Assembly (NCBI GenBank): GCA_963921795.1
Contig: OY997640.1
Span: 15,373,186-15,437,185 of the forward strand
Length of the DNA stretch: 64,000 bases
DNA from: Nannobrachium achirus
Taxonomy: Eukaryota > Chordata > Actinopteri > Myctophiformes > Myctophidae
Direction of reading: 5' to 3'
This document shows positions 47,557-59,153 of this stretch, piece after piece; positions within the stretch are counted from its first letter, which is position 1; every line of letters begins with the position of its first letter. The notes beneath the pieces were generated by a model that worked only from the letters and a program-made list of their open reading frames with translations, searched no databases and was not told the origin of the DNA. The translations under genes were made by a program, and so were the position numbers.

Positions 47557-47821
47557 GGGGAACATAAGAAAATCTGCAAGAAATTTCTTCACCAATGTGT
47601 TTCTAAAGGTGTGTAATAATATGTACTAAGAGGTTGAAATTCAACTCCCGGGGGAAACCTCATAAAAAAATGATTCGTGTTTGTGTCCCTACTGCAGATC
47701 CGTTTCTGGGTCCATGGGGGCCCTAAGCATGATTCTGCTATGGGGCCTTCCTGCGGGCGCGAGCGTAGCGAAAATAATAGGCCTAATATTTTTTTATCAT
47801 TTTTTAATCCATTTTATAATG

Positions 47822-47859
<38 letters not shown>

Positions 47860-47936
47860 TATATAAATGAATAAATAAAAAACGACATTTCTTGGTAACT
47901 ATTTACTTCGCAGATTGGTCAAAAATCCCCTTACTA
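47557..47936. other. Interruption of the minisatellite, with an (AT)n tract
   Basis: The sequence includes GGGGCCCTAAGCATGATTCT and an (AT)n/ATAAAT tract at 47824-47880. It was probably inserted into, or is an unamplified spacer of, the array. Confidence 0.45.
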
Positions 47937-48275
47937 TCAGTATCATGTTAGTCAATATCATGGTCACTATCATGGTCAGTATCATGTCAGTATCATGTCA
48001 GTATCATGGTCAGTATCATGTCAGTATCATGTCAGTATCATGGTCAGTATCATGTTAGTATCATGTCAGTATCATGGTCAGTATCATGTTAGTATCATGG
48101 TCAATACCATGGTCAGTATCATGTTAGTATCATGTCAGTATCATGTCAGTATCATGGTCAGTATCATGTCAGTATCATGTCAGTATCATGTCAGTATCAT
48201 GGTCAGTATCATGTCAGTATCATGGTCAGTATCATGTTAGTATCATGGTCAATACCATGGTCAGTATCATGTACA
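47937..48275. repeat. ATCATG-type minisatellite, block 2
   Basis: Same 11-12 bp units as block 1, with longer runs of AGTATCATGTC and AGTATCATGTT. Confidence 0.95.
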
Positions 48276-48401
48276 GTGTGCCATTTCAAAACTTCACATA
48301 CACGTCCTCCTGCTATTGGCAAGACAGTAGATTTTCAGGAGATTTGCAGAACATTAGATCAGCAATCTTTGCTATTTATATGACCTATTCTGACTTCGAA
48401 G

Positions 48402-49087
48402 TTAACTCTTTGAGCGCCAGCGCCCTCTAGGGGCCAAAGAATGCCAGCGCATCTCTCATAGGCCAGCGCTTTAGCTTCCAGGACTTCAGCTTCCAGGACC
48501 TGACGTGCTCACGTTCGAGCACGGCATGGAAATGTCCCGGATGAAGATGCTAACAGAATGGCTATTCCCATTTTGTCATCTAAAAGATCATTTTTGGGCG
48601 ATTTCGCCGTAAATAAACCTCGCGCCGCTTTCCTAAAACACAAAAAAGAGATATAAGCCTTTAAAGATGCGGCCTTTCATTGGATTAGGCGGAGATTGGC
48701 GATTGCGTTCGCAAATTACGGCCGGCCGGGACGTTGTTAGCTTTCGGCTAGTAGCTACAAAAATCAAGCCAGGCTTCAGAAGGCCTCTTATCATTTTATT
48801 CATTTAATTAAATAAAGCCGAACTACTTCGGGATCGGCACACTCGTGTACTCATCGGAAGCGGCGCCGAACATCGGGTGAACATTGGGGAGCTCAAAAAT
48901 GTATTTTAAACCATTTTTAATGGAATATATCGTCGGACAGAGTAGAACGGCTAGCTGGCTAGCGGCTAGCGAGCCAGGACCACCCACGACTCTACAAGCA
49001 GCTCGGGGTAAGTGAATTAATAAAAAAAAGATTGTATTGGATTGAAATAAAGCCGAACTAGTTCGGGATCGGCACCAGATGAGTTAA
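48402..49087. mobile_element. TTAA-flanked piggyBac-like element, copy C
   Basis: TTAA at 48402-48405 and 49084-49087. Termini CTCTTTGAGCGCC and GGCACCAGATGAG are inverted. AAGCCGAACTACTTCGGGAT (48817) and AAGCCGAACTAGTTCGGGAT (49052) occur twice, as the CGGGATCGGC motif does in copies A and B. It separates minisatellite blocks 2 and 3. Confidence 0.75.
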
Positions 49088-49307
49088 AATCTACATAAGA
49101 TAGATTCAGCTTTTCAATGCGAATGGAGTGGTTTCTTGACATTTGCGAGTTTCTGAAAAAAAAAAAAACACTCTGCTCTATAAAAATTAGAAAGGCAAAA
49201 CAGGGAAAGAAACCTGTGTGGGAATAAAATGCATTTGCAGTACATGTTCAGGAAAAGAACAGTAAATACTGAAGAGTTGAAATGGTAAGTGTAAGTAGCA
49301 TGTTACT

Positions 49308-49690
49308 TAGTATCATGTCAGTATAATGGTCAGTAGCCTATATTGACAGTATCAGGTCAGTATCATGGTCAGAATATTGACAGTATCAGGTCAGTATCAT
49401 GGTCAGAATATTGACAGTATCAGGTCAGTATCATGGTCAGTATATTGACAGTATCAGGTCAGTATCATGGTCAGAATATTGACAGTATCAGGTCAGTATC
49501 ATGGTCAGTATATTGACAGTATCAGGTCAGTATCATGGTCAGAATATTGACAGTATCAGGTCAGTATCATGGTCAGAATATTGACAGTATCAGGTCAGTA
49601 TCATGGTCAGAATATTGACAGTATCAGGTCAGTATCATGGTCAGTATATTGACAGTATCAGGTCAGTATCATGGTCAGAATATTGACAGT
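49308..49690. repeat. ATCATG-type minisatellite, block 3, 34-bp higher-order unit
   Basis: Here the basic units are fixed into a 34-bp composite: AGTATCAGGTC, AGTATCATGGTC, AGAATATTGAC, repeated about ten times with few changes. Confidence 0.95.
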
Positions 49691-49873
49691 ATGATGTTCA
49701 GTCATGTACCCCCCCTCCCCTAGCAGGCACCTAGTTTGCCTATACCGTATGGCTACCTATGCCCAGAAACGGCCCTGGGGACAGGTAACGTGCTGGCAAA
49801 CGTAGCAACAAGCGGCCATGATCGAGAAATTAATTGTTGAACAAACGTGTTTATTCAAATAAGCTACGGTGCA

Positions 49874-50146
49874 CAGGGGCGTCACACCAAATTATGGGCC
49901 CTGGGTACAAGGATTCACTGCGGGCCCCCCATGAATGTTAACTATTGAAAAATAGCAGATATACAAGCTCACAGCGCGGCACCGAGTGCCGCGTTGCGAG
50001 CTTGTAGATCTGCTATTTTTGAAAAATCGCAGATATTATAATAATAGCAGATATCTGCTATTTTTCAATATCTAAAGTTACTAGGGCCCCTCCACCTTGG
50101 GCACCAGTAACTCAGTCCCACTTTCCTACCCCTTTTGACGCCCCTG
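49874..50146. mobile_element. hAT-like MITE with hairpin, perfect TSD
   Basis: It starts CAGGGGCGTCACACCAAATT and ends CCTTTTGACGCCCCTG. ACGGTGCA is duplicated at 49866-49873 and 50147-50154. The hairpin at 49947-50022 (tip GCACCGAGTGC) is followed by a second mini-palindrome AATAGCAGATATCTGCTATT at 50043-50062. It is the reference copy for this family. Confidence 0.9.
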
Positions 50147-50261
50147 ACGGTGCAACCCTGCAGATCCAAGCTAGTACTCAACCATATCCCCCCCACCACC
50201 CCACACTGAAATGTTCAGCTCAAAACTGCTCAAAACATACAGAAAAGCTAAAAATGCCCAT

Positions 50262-50300
50262 CGCATCGTGAGCTTATAGATAATGCTATTTTTTGATATT
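50262..50300. repeat. Right-half hairpin cassette
   Basis: GTGAGCTTATAGATAATGCT at about 50268-50289 then ATTTTTTG; no left arm. Confidence 0.5.
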
Positions 50301-50581
50301 CATTGTACGACCAAGTATAGCGGATAAAATCTATTGCTGTGTGAAGCAGCCAAAGATAAACGTACGTACACACAGAGACGTTGTGATTATTCAATATGTA
50401 TCTGGAGTATGAAATGAGATTCATGGCAGAGAACATGTTCTCAGATTAAGAATCACAACACTGGCAACCGCTATACACGATCTGTCACCAAACGTGACTC
50501 ACATGCCCATTCATTTCCATCTAGCCTGAAAATTGCCAGGGTGTTATTTATTAGAGGAGCAATTAGCAAGGTGCTTGGCAC

Positions 50582-50668
50582 GCGCACACACACACGCACG
50601 CACACACACACACACACACACACGTACGCACGCACGCACACACAGACACACACACACACACACACACT
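50582..50668. repeat. (AC)n microsatellite
   Basis: AC with GCAC and ACAG variants. Confidence 0.95.
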
Positions 50669-50719
50669 CAGATACGGATAATGAATGCTGCATCAATCCT
50701 CTGTCCTATATACTACAAC

Positions 50720-51052
50720 CAGGGGCGTCACAAGGGGGGGGGGGTGCAGTGGGACTGAGTTACTAGGGCCCAAAGTGGAGGGGCCCTAATTATTTTAGAC
50801 TTTAGCCATTGAAAAATAGCAGATATACAAGCTCACAGCGGGCACCGAGTGCCGCGCTGCGAGCTTGTAGATCTGCTATTTTTGAAATGTCGTGAAAATG
50901 TGTGCAAATCTTTGAATACGTGTATTTTGTAAGCGAACATTTGTAACTGCTTCTGGGGGGTCCCTGGAACTACATATTTTGAGATGGGGGTCCGTGGCCA
51001 AATACATATCATTTTGGGGGTCCTTCACATGAAAAAAGTTTGAGCACCACTG
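50720..51052. mobile_element. hAT-like MITE with hairpin, both ends present
   Basis: It starts CAGGGGCGTCACAAGGGGGG and ends AAAAGTTTGAGCACCACTG. The hairpin is at 50808-50885 (tip GCACCGAGTGC). GGGGGTCCCTGGAACTACAT and GATGGGGGTCCGTGGCCAAA give the family interior. No 8-bp duplication is visible. Confidence 0.78.
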
Positions 51053-51098
51053 ACATAGAAACATAGGTTTTTCAAAAAACCTTCAAAGATTTTTCATC

Positions 51099-51121
51099 AA
51101 TAGCAGATCTACAAGCTTGCA

Positions 51122-51166
<45 letters not shown>
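51099..51166. repeat. Half hairpin cassette fused to (GA)n
   Basis: AATAGCAGATCTACAAGCTT at 51101 breaks into a (GA)n array at 51126-51166. Confidence 0.7.
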
Positions 51167-51170
<4 letters not shown>

Positions 51171-51194
51171 GAGGCAGGTTATAACTATCCATAA

Positions 51195-51490
51195 TCACCA
51201 GCGGTGTAAAGTAACATTACATTTACTTAAGTAATGTAGCCTACTGTACCTAAGAGTACACTTTGGAGTTATTTGTACTTTACTTGAGCATTTCCAATTT
51301 CCAATAATTTTTCTTCTACCCCACTACATCTTGGATCCAAATATTGTACTTTTACTCCACTCCATTTTATTAACTTTAGTTAGATTTGGGTTATTATTAC
51401 AAACCTTAGATTAAGCTAATACATTTCGGCCATTTGGAAATAGACAATCTACAAGCCCACAATGCTTCGCAACACCCAGCCGATTTGGAC
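51195..51490. mobile_element. hAT-like MITE end plus half hairpin
   Basis: CAGCGGTGTAAAGTAACATT and TTTACTTAAGTAATGTAG match the complement of 25465-25499. The half hairpin GGAAATAGACAATCTACAAG is at 51436-51480. Confidence 0.55.
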
Positions 51491-51499
51491 ATTATCATC

Positions 51500-51712
51500 T
51501 GATATCCTCTGCGATTATCACTTCTTCTCAGCCAATTGTAAAGGGCCAGTAGGGCCATGCTCTGCCGACTGAGTGGGTCAGAGTGTTAGTGCGCATGCGC
51601 CGATGCATGTTGACTGGAATAGTTATCTCGTCTGAGTGGGAGGCGAACCCGGACCATGGTGATACTGTGATAGTGGCCACCTTGCTCTACTCACTGAGCT
51701 ACCTAACGGCTG
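51500..51712 (-). mobile_element. tRNA-derived SINE
   Basis: Reading the minus strand from 51712, GGTAGCTCAGTGAGTAG (complement of 51687-51703) fits a pol III A box and GGGTTCGCCTCCCAC (complement of 51637-51651) fits a B box, at tRNA-like spacing. The tRNA-unrelated body continues towards 51500. A functional tRNA gene is not supported because no cloverleaf closes. Confidence 0.7.
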
Positions 51713-53150
51713 GCCAAACCGCTATCTTTGACAACGTGGATACTGGGGACTAATATTTACTCTTCTGTCCATAACGGCACATAACTCGGTAAAGGCTCAT
51801 GCAACGTTCGCACCGCTCGACACAGTGACTCACTCGCTACCGCTCGCTCAGCGGTGTCTCGCGGGGCTCATCGTCGCCTGAGACAGCGCGCCTCCGTCGT
51901 GGATCCTGTGGTGTGAGCAGTAGGGTCGGGTGGCTGGGAAACACAAGGTATTGGTTTCAAAATCCTACTCTGGATTCCCTTTTTTCTTTTTTTCTTCTTT
52001 GACCACTAGAAGGTGCAATTGCATTACTTATGAAGAGCAGCGCTTCAGTCTGCAGATCATGTCGATACAATCGGCTGATGACAGCCTACTGACAGACTCA
52101 GTTGGCACAGCATGGCCCTACTGGCCCATTACAATCAGCCTAAAATACTTGATAATCTGCCAGTATGCCATGATAACATCCGAAATGGGTGCAGCACCCC
52201 TGCAAGCCAAATGACATTAACAGTTTTACTGCTAGATGTTTTATTTACCTTTGCGATGTTATAGTAGATAGATAGACGTTTTTTATTTTTATTTTTATTT
52301 TATTTTTTTGATTGCGCAACATGCACTTTGGCGGACCTGGCAGCAGAGGGCGGCGTCACAAGAATTAATGTGAATTTGGCCGTTCTGAGTTGCCATCCAT
52401 TGAGACCAGTCACTCGCCACAGGGCCAGAGAAATCAACAAGGAAGTGAATTGGTCTCCGTTGATGTTAACGCATAATGGATTTTTTAGAGCATCATTGCG
52501 GCAGATGTGTTCACTGTACACGGCGGCGCGACCCCTCATCAGCTTACGGACATCAACAAGGTAAACGAACGAACGGCCGTATTGGCGAAGAGCGACGTTC
52601 AGAATTGGGGCGAACGGTAACGTCCGTAGCAGTAAAACAGTTAAGATAAGTCCAGTGACGTTCAGAACTAGGCCAGATCACAGTCCATATGGGGATGATC
52701 TTGGCGTCATTACCAGGACGTCATATTGAATATAGGATTATTGTTATTGTTTGTTGTTAGTTGAAATATGAGAATATAAGGTTATATTATGGGACATATC
52801 TAGTTGACTAGTTATTATATTTATCTGGCCTCGATCGGACCCTCTCTGATTAATCCAGGACGTCCGTTTTCATGGGCAGGATTTATGTTGGTTGAAATCA
52901 GGTGATATTCTAGGCCAGATCTGATTAGTCATGGTTTGACTTGATCTGGTCCCAATCGAGACGTCACTGATTGGTCCAGGTCATAGAGTTATAAGAAGAA
53001 TAGAGAGGAGACCAGATATCCCTGCCCGTCCACTTGCATTGATTTGCTCACCCAGCGCATTAAGCGTTTTCACCCCTTCTTCCGGGTAGTAAAACTGTGA
53101 CGTAGTGGGGCCTTTTTTGACACATTTTGCGTCATAGTTTGTGTTCATGG
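51713..53150. other. Unassigned region, no supported gene
   Basis: A GC-richer patch lies at 51800-51920. A 78-codon frame at 52328-52564 has no recognised domain. 52826-52864 and 52946-52984 are diverged duplicates of a GATTGGTCCAGG-type block. Confidence 0.4.
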
Positions 53151-53155
53151 ACACG

Positions 53156-53249
53156 TTGGGGCTCCAATTCATGAACGAGCACTTCCGGTATGAACGCGCG
53201 TCAATACAAAGAAGCCTAGATGCGCGTTCATGTTTCTGGCCCCAACTGC
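53156..53249. repeat. Imperfect foldback sequence
   Basis: GTTGGGGCTCCAATTCATGAACG on the left and CGTTCATGTTTCTGGCCCCAAC on the right share paired blocks CATGAACG/CGTTCATG and GTTGGGGC/GCCCCAAC. Confidence 0.5.
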
Positions 53250-53359
53250 AGTACCTCAAAACGGCCACCATGTACATGGCGCTTCAGAGCTCACCCAAGG
53301 TTCTGGGGGCTTGGTCCAGGTCCTGAGCGTGCTTGCTGGGACACCCTGCCGTGTCCTTG

Positions 53360-53571
53360 ACGCACACACGCACACACATGCAAACCTGCATGTGCACACA
53401 AGAAGACACAAACATGAATGAACGCACATGCACACACACACACGCACGCACAAAGAGAGATTTGCAATTGTTGCCTGAAGGCACGTTTTGCATGGAGGAA
53501 AGAATGTCCCTAGAGCTGTCCCTGGAGGTCTGTTCAAAGCGGACACGCACGCACACACACACACACGCACG

Positions 53572-53656
<85 letters not shown>
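53360..53656. repeat. (AC)n microsatellites
   Basis: Interrupted AC/GCAC tracts at 53360-53452 and a longer array at 53548-53656. Confidence 0.94.
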
Positions 53657-53660
<4 letters not shown>

Positions 53661-53796
53661 CACTTGACACTCTGTATGTCAAATGCTGCATGATAGCAGG
53701 TTAATAATTGACCAAGAATAGGGCTCATTACTCGGCGCCGTTGTGTATCTTCTTTAAGTACGATTGGAATTAGAATAATGAGAGGAAGAGAGAGAA

Positions 53797-53933
<137 letters not shown>

Positions 53934-54115
53934 CGTTTGATTGGAACGGCTGCGCTGCTGTCACGCCAGTGAGAGTAAGCCTTATATCTCCGTGCTACAT
54001 TTAAATAAGTCCAGAGCTCAAGTATCCTGCAGGACTTGTGAAGGGAGCAGCCTATTAGATGAGCTCATTTAGAATGGAAACCACTTATAAAATCGTCCGG
54101 GAAAGGGTAAATCTC

Positions 54116-54271
54116 ACACGCACGCACGCACGCACGCACGCACGCACAGTGCTATGGTACAAGGGCAAACTACACATACTATATGCATGTATGCACGTGC
54201 ATACGGTACATGCACACTTCTCTGTTTCACACACTCTCTCTCTCTCTCCACACACACATGCGCACGCACGC

Positions 54272-54329
<58 letters not shown>
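54116..54329. repeat. (GCAC)n, (CT)n and (AC)n tracts
   Basis: (GCAC)n at 54116-54147, a short (CT)n at 54232-54248 and (AC)n at 54249-54329. Confidence 0.93.
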
Positions 54330-54331
<2 letters not shown>

Positions 54332-54888
54332 AGGCCTACTTACTTGCTGCTTATGATTTTCCATCGAAATCGAAATATGATTACTTTTTGCTCCTATATA
54401 CTTGATATAGGATAGGGTAACAACCAGTGTTCAGGATAACTACTGTAGTTACTGTAATTGTGTAATTACTTTTAGCAGTAACTAATATGCAGTAACTTAT
54501 GACAAAAGATATGTAATTATATTAGAATATTACTACAATTCCGTGGGTGATAATGAGTTACTTTCCGCGTTACCGAACAAGCTAGGGATATTTCACTTAA
54601 AAAATAATAATAATAATAATAACTTTGGTCATTTTATCGTCTAATCAGGCCTCTGTGACCACCCTGGGCAGATTTTAATTTGCTTGATTCAGTATTTGGA
54701 TATTTGATATTAATTTTATCAGACGTTGTAACTTCAAACTCCACTTTAACCATGATAGCTTTCTGGTGACCCATACAAAATTATTAAAAAAAATAAATGA
54801 AAGGGGTTATCAGAAAAACACGGCCAGCTCACGAAAAAGTCTGATTAGATGATAAAATGACCAAAAAGTCAAATACCCCTTTAAAGTA
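54330..54888. other. Unassigned AT-rich stretch
   Basis: CAGTGTTCAGGATAACTACT at 54425 resembles a hAT-type end (CAGTGTT...) and AATAATAAT occurs near 54603. No gene is seen. Confidence 0.35.
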
Positions 54889-54897
54889 GTGTTATAC

Positions 54898-55470
54898 TAG
54901 CCTGGCGGGGCCCGACGTTATCTGTGTTCATTCCTTCCACAGTATAACGTCTGGCCTTTGGCCTATTGGCAGCTTGAAAAGTGGGCGGGAGTACTTGCCT
55001 TGACAGACAGACTCCTCTAACCAATCACCATCTCTCAGCCAGTCGGAAGAACGGCAAACAAACATGTCTTTTCGGCCGATAAACTCCACTAGCGCATCCT
55101 CCGTGTTGCTTTTTAATTGTTGTAATTGATTCCAACTCTGAAATAACTGCACTTATTGGTTGTTTTATGGTTAGAGCGTTAACTGTTACACTTTTTGCAT
55201 CGCGAGGGCAGCCATTGTTGTTTTGAAAATGCTGCAGCCTGCAGCATGCATATACGTCACCGTCTACACATGGACCAATCAGGGAAATCTTTTCACTTGT
55301 TGTCAGGAAGACTACGTTTGTTGTGCGGAAGCATAGTGCGGAAGCAGTCACTGATTGGCCCAGATCAGAGAATAATCGGTATACTCGCTGCCAATCAACG
55401 GAAGTCCAGACGTTATACTGTGGAAGGAATGAGTGAGTGAACGCAGATGACGTCGGGCCCCGCCAGGCTA
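54898..55470. mobile_element. Long-TIR element with 9-bp TSD (Mutator-like?)
   Basis: It starts TAGCCTGGCGGGGCCCGACG and ends with the exact complement. The inverted homology continues through CATTCCTTCCACAGTATAAC after a small indel, giving a terminal repeat of about 55 bp. GTGTTATAC (9 bp) is duplicated at 54889-54897 and 55471-55479. A 9-bp duplication with long TIRs fits Mutator-like elements best; no transposase is present. Confidence 0.8.
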
Positions 55471-55725
55471 GTGTTATACCATCATGACGTAAAGTAAAGT
55501 AAGCCTTGCACAGCCTTGCAGCCCACAGGGATGGATCTGCTGTTTCTGTAGCGTGAGGCTTGCTTTGTGATTAAAGGAATTACAATTGAACTAATCTCCG
55601 AGAAATCTTTCATGTTATCCTGCCGCGCGTGTTATCATCTCGTTATCTTTTCTTACACGTTCCCACCTCGTTTCTCGCGGGCTCCCATATAGATTCTGTG
55701 CTTGGGTCCACCTTCCTGTAGTGCA

Positions 55726-55842
55726 GTGGTTCTCAACCTGTGGGTCGGGACCCCCAGGGGGTGTCCTCAAGTTATTTTGGGGGGTCCCCAGATGGATGGA
55801 TGAATGAATGAATGAATGAATGAATGAATGAATGAATGAGTT
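55726..55842. mobile_element. hAT-like left end running into (GAAT)n
   Basis: CAGTGGTTCTCAACCTGTGG and GGGACCCCCAGGGGGTGTCC are a hAT end. The sequence passes into GATG/GAAT tetranucleotides at 55793-55840; no right end was found. Confidence 0.6.
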
Positions 55843-56149
55843 AACATTACAATCTTTTAGAATAAAATACAAAGCAGAAGAAAAAAACTTTTGCACGGGG
55901 GTTTAGCAGACGCTCTTAATCCGGAAAAAAAAACATTGGAAGTTGAAAGACGAAGATAAAAAGTTTCTGGACGACTTACACTTACACACTTCAAAAATGC
56001 AATAGAATAGAAATAAAACAAATTGGTAAGTGCTACTTAGATTGCATCCTTGAGGCTAATCTATCCAGCGAAAAGATGACTAAAAAGGTAATTAAAAAAA
56101 TCTACCTACAAACTTGTTTCCTACAGAGGATCGCCCAGATGGTTGCAGT

Positions 56150-56215
56150 TTACAGTTTCAATTCAGGCATTTAGCAGACGCGTTTAATCCAAAGCGATTT
56201 ACAATAAGCTGGTAA
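56150..56215 (-). mobile_element. L2-type LINE/SINE 3' tail
   Basis: GGCATTTAGCAGACGCGTTT and AATCCAAAGCGATTTACAA are the complement of the conserved L2 tail (compare 57706-57760). A partial similar motif is at 55907-55925. Confidence 0.6.
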
Positions 56216-56750
56216 TACACATCACTATAATAAGCAAGCTAATATGGTCACTAACAATACACAGAAGACTCTATCAATCATTCAGCCCCTCTATGACTAT
56301 GGAGTCCTCATATGGTATCGTGGCGCCCCAAAGGCCCTAAAAACAAGGCCCCAAAGAGCCCCAAACAAACTAATTAGGGTCCCGAGACGGACCCTAAACC
56401 TGATACATGATTGACAACTGAAGTCCGACACAGCCCGTGTCCTTAAGCTTAATTGCTGAATACACTGCAGCCTTTTTCTCTCTCAATAAATATTGGTGAT
56501 TCGTTAAGAACAGAATCATTTTCCAACTGTCTTTATTAAAAAACAACTTGTAGTTACTGTAGCATTAAGGAACTAAATAAACATAAGAGCCTTGCTCGGA
56601 GAACACGGTTTGACGTTAACGAGTGCGACCTCCGCTAATTCAGAAAGCAGGCACAGGGTATCATAGCTACAAAAACAAAGTTCACAGCCACACACAACTT
56701 CTATAATATTAGGAATAGCATATACAAAAGTGACTGTGTGGACAGTGCAT
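56216..56750. other. Unassigned stretch
   Basis: Nothing recognised other than GGCCCCAAAGAGCCCCAAAC-like low-complexity text near 56330. Confidence 0.35.
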
Positions 56751-56753
56751 GCA

Positions 56754-56863
<110 letters not shown>

Positions 56864-56968
56864 ACACGCACACTCAAGTTTCGCAGCAGAGGAGGGGATG
56901 CGATAGCAGCGCTGCTCAGTGCAGCAGAGCCGCCTCTGAGGCTCCGTCCAGACAGTAAGAGATGCGTG

Positions 56969-57050
56969 CCAGACAGATGCATTAACCCTCATCCACTCCC
57001 ATGTTATTCCCTCAACATGGGAGTGGATGGGGGTTAATGCATCTGTCTGG
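56969..57050. repeat. Inverted repeat, 37-bp arms
   Basis: Arms 56969-57005 and 57014-57050 (CCAGACAGATGCATTAACCC at the outer end) match at 36 of 37 positions around an 8-nt loop. It lies immediately upstream of the LINE fragment. Confidence 0.85.
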
Positions 57051-57089
57051 CCGCACCCTCACCGGGAGTTTGTGAGAGGCCGAGGCGTC

Positions 57090-57760
57090 TCCCGGCATGT
57101 GCACTTAAACCTCTCCAACTGATCCAAAATGCCGCGGCACGACTGGTCTTCAACCAGCCTAAGTTCTCACATGTCTCTCCCCTTCTCCGCAGCCTCCACT
57201 GGCTCCCGGTTGCGGCCCGCACTGAATACAAAACACTGATGCTGACCTTCAAAGCAGCCAAAGGTATGGCTCCTCCATACCTCCAAAACCTGATCAACCC
57301 CTACACCCCCACCCGTTCAGTTAGATCAGCCAACACAGGAATGCTGACAGAACCCTCGCTAAAAACCCCAGGGCAAAAATTCACTCGTCCGAGACAGTTT
57401 GCCCTCCTGGCCCCAAAGTTGTGGAATAAACTCCCTGTCGCACTTAGAACAACGGACTCACTCACTAGCTTTCGCCATGGACTGAAGACTCACCTTTTCA
57501 GACTCCACCTAAACCCTTAGCACTACTGACACTCAATGACCATACATGAAGCTAGTTAGCATTTGTTTTTAGGTTTTTTAGAACCTTTTTTTTCTTGACT
57601 GATTATATCGTTTTCTAGATAGATATTCATTTGCATTTATTATATTGCTGTTGATGTACTGACATATTATCTTGTTTATTATTGTGACGTTTTATCTGCT
57701 TATTGTAAGTCGCTTTGGATTAAAAGTGTCTGCTAAATGCCTAAACTGTAAACTGTAAAC
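57090..57760 (+). pseudogene. 5'-truncated CR1/L2-type LINE: end of reverse transcriptase ORF plus 3' tail
   Basis: The open frame through 57520 encodes the C-terminal region of a non-LTR retrotransposon polyprotein. Recognisable blocks are LQLIQNAAARLVF, LHWLPVAAR, KGMAPPYLQNLI, LWNKLPVALR and FRHGLKTHLF, the usual end of L2/CR1 ORF2 after the catalytic fingers. The catalytic YADD region and everything upstream are missing, so it cannot encode an active enzyme. The ATG at 57239 is internal to the domain and not a real start. The 3' tail at 57706-57760 (GTCGCTTTGG, GTGTCTGCTAAATGCCTAAA) is the conserved L2 stem-loop tail used for retrotransposition. The frame is undamaged, which suggests a fairly young truncated copy. 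Confidence 0.85.
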
Positions 57761-58580
57761 TGTCATGTTATCACAGAAGTTACGAGGGCAGCATCTTGAA
57801 AATGGGCCTGGTGTACAATATACACTACACCACTAGATACCTGACAAAATACTTCCAAAACGTCACAGATGTCCACAGTTACCAATACCAGAGGCAGCGC
57901 AACAGACCATGTTCAACCAAGATTTGGCTCAAACAAAGGGTCAAAAGGTCAAGCAGGCAGCATCATGCAGCATCCTTCAGGCACCTGATTCATGCATTAT
58001 CAACCCTTGGTATGGTCTGTTATCACTGTTGTCATCCCTTAGCTAAGGCTCAGTAGTCTGACAACCAGCTCCTAGGAGCTGGTAGACCTGTTAACACCCT
58101 TGGTCTTGCAATGCGCATGCGCCAAAACACCTTCAGAGGAATAAAAAAAAGTCCTACCCATGTTGAGATTTGAGACTACCAGGTTGGAAATTCTAGCCAT
58201 GCGCTCTTACTGTTGCCTGGCGTTGCCAGCCTCTATCACACACTTTGTTTTGGTAAGAGAGTCTGGGATTTCAGGAAGAGTTTTCATTTCTGGGGTTTGC
58301 CCCAAACCACGTGCCCCAAGCTTACAGAAACCACGTGCCCCAAGCATACAACCCTGATTGGCCAACCCTTGAAGCTGTTTGAGGAAATAGAATCTCAATG
58401 GATCGGTGCCAGACCGTACTACAACACCACTACCTCCAGGGGGTGTTGTTGTGTTCGGTCTGGTTTATTAACCAGGCAACTCTTACTGAGGACGCTACTG
58501 GGACACAGGCGCCACCCCCAACATTTTTTGTTTTATTGACCAAACCGCGTCGGAGGCGCGCCGTCTTAGGCCATAAAGTC
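57761..58580. other. Unassigned stretch between two LINE fragments
   Basis: Short frames only. CCACGTGCCCCAAGC is duplicated at about 58308 and 58332. No gene is supported. Confidence 0.4.
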
Positions 58581-58595
58581 GTCCAGTTGCCTGGT

Positions 58596-58662
58596 TAGCT
58601 CACCCAGGGTTAGCAGGTAATCCAACTGCCCGGGTTCGATTCCCGCTGAGGGAACGACCAGT
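58596..58662 (+). other. tRNA-like segment, probably SINE-derived
   Basis: TGGTTAGCTCACCCAGGGTTAGC could be a degraded A box region and GGGTTCGATTCCCGC is an excellent B box. The sequence does not fold as a full tRNA by eye. It abuts a LINE 3' fragment, as in composite SINE/LINE insertions. Confidence 0.45.
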
Positions 58663-58682
58663 AAATTATTCCTCTGAAGAAC

Positions 58683-59153
58683 GTGTGTTGGCGCATGCAC
58701 ATTGCAATGACAAGAACAAGGGTGATAACGGGTCTACCAAAAACGACCAACCTACGTACTATGGGGGACCGGGCTTTTTGCTCAGCTGCTCCTCTGCTGT
58801 GGAATGCCCTCCCTGACCACCTGAGAGCACCACAGTCAGTGTACGCCTTCAAAAGGGGACTTAAGACCGTTCTTTTTAATAAGGCATTTGCCTAGAAGGA
58901 CCTTTTTGGTTGCCTTTGGTGCTTCCTAATCCTCTCTTGTGTGCTTTTACATTTTTATTTGAGCTGTGTATAATAGGTGTGCACTGTTCTTAATTTTCTG
59001 ATTTAACTGTTTTGTACCTTTTTAGTCCTTTTTATTAATGTTTCTGTTGGTTTTGTTTGCTTCTGCTTCATTTATTTGCCTTTTAATGTAACACTTTGAG
59101 ATTTTGTTTCAAAATATAAAGTGCGTTACAAATAAAATGTATTATTATTATTA
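58683..59153 (+). pseudogene. Second 5'-truncated CR1/L2-type LINE 3' end
   Basis: The frame 58683-58895 ends in GDRAFCSAAPLLWNALPDHL and FKRGLKTVLF, the C-terminal signature of CR1/L2-like ORF2, of a different subfamily from the fragment at 57090. After the stop comes an AT-rich 3' UTR ending ATAAAGTGCGTTACAAATAA and an (ATT)n tail, typical of this clade. Only the last 50 or so codons remain. Confidence 0.8.

Noticed and set aside
52328-52564. Small gene with MADLAAEGGVTRINVN start
   Set aside because: No recognised domain, promoter, splice context or second copy; left as unassigned.
57239-57520. Novel 93-residue protein gene
   Set aside because: It is the C-terminal end of a LINE ORF2; the frame is open upstream and the ATG is internal.
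58596-58662. Functional tRNA gene
   Set aside because: A good B box is present but no complete cloverleaf or acceptor stem is visible; a SINE remnant is more likely.
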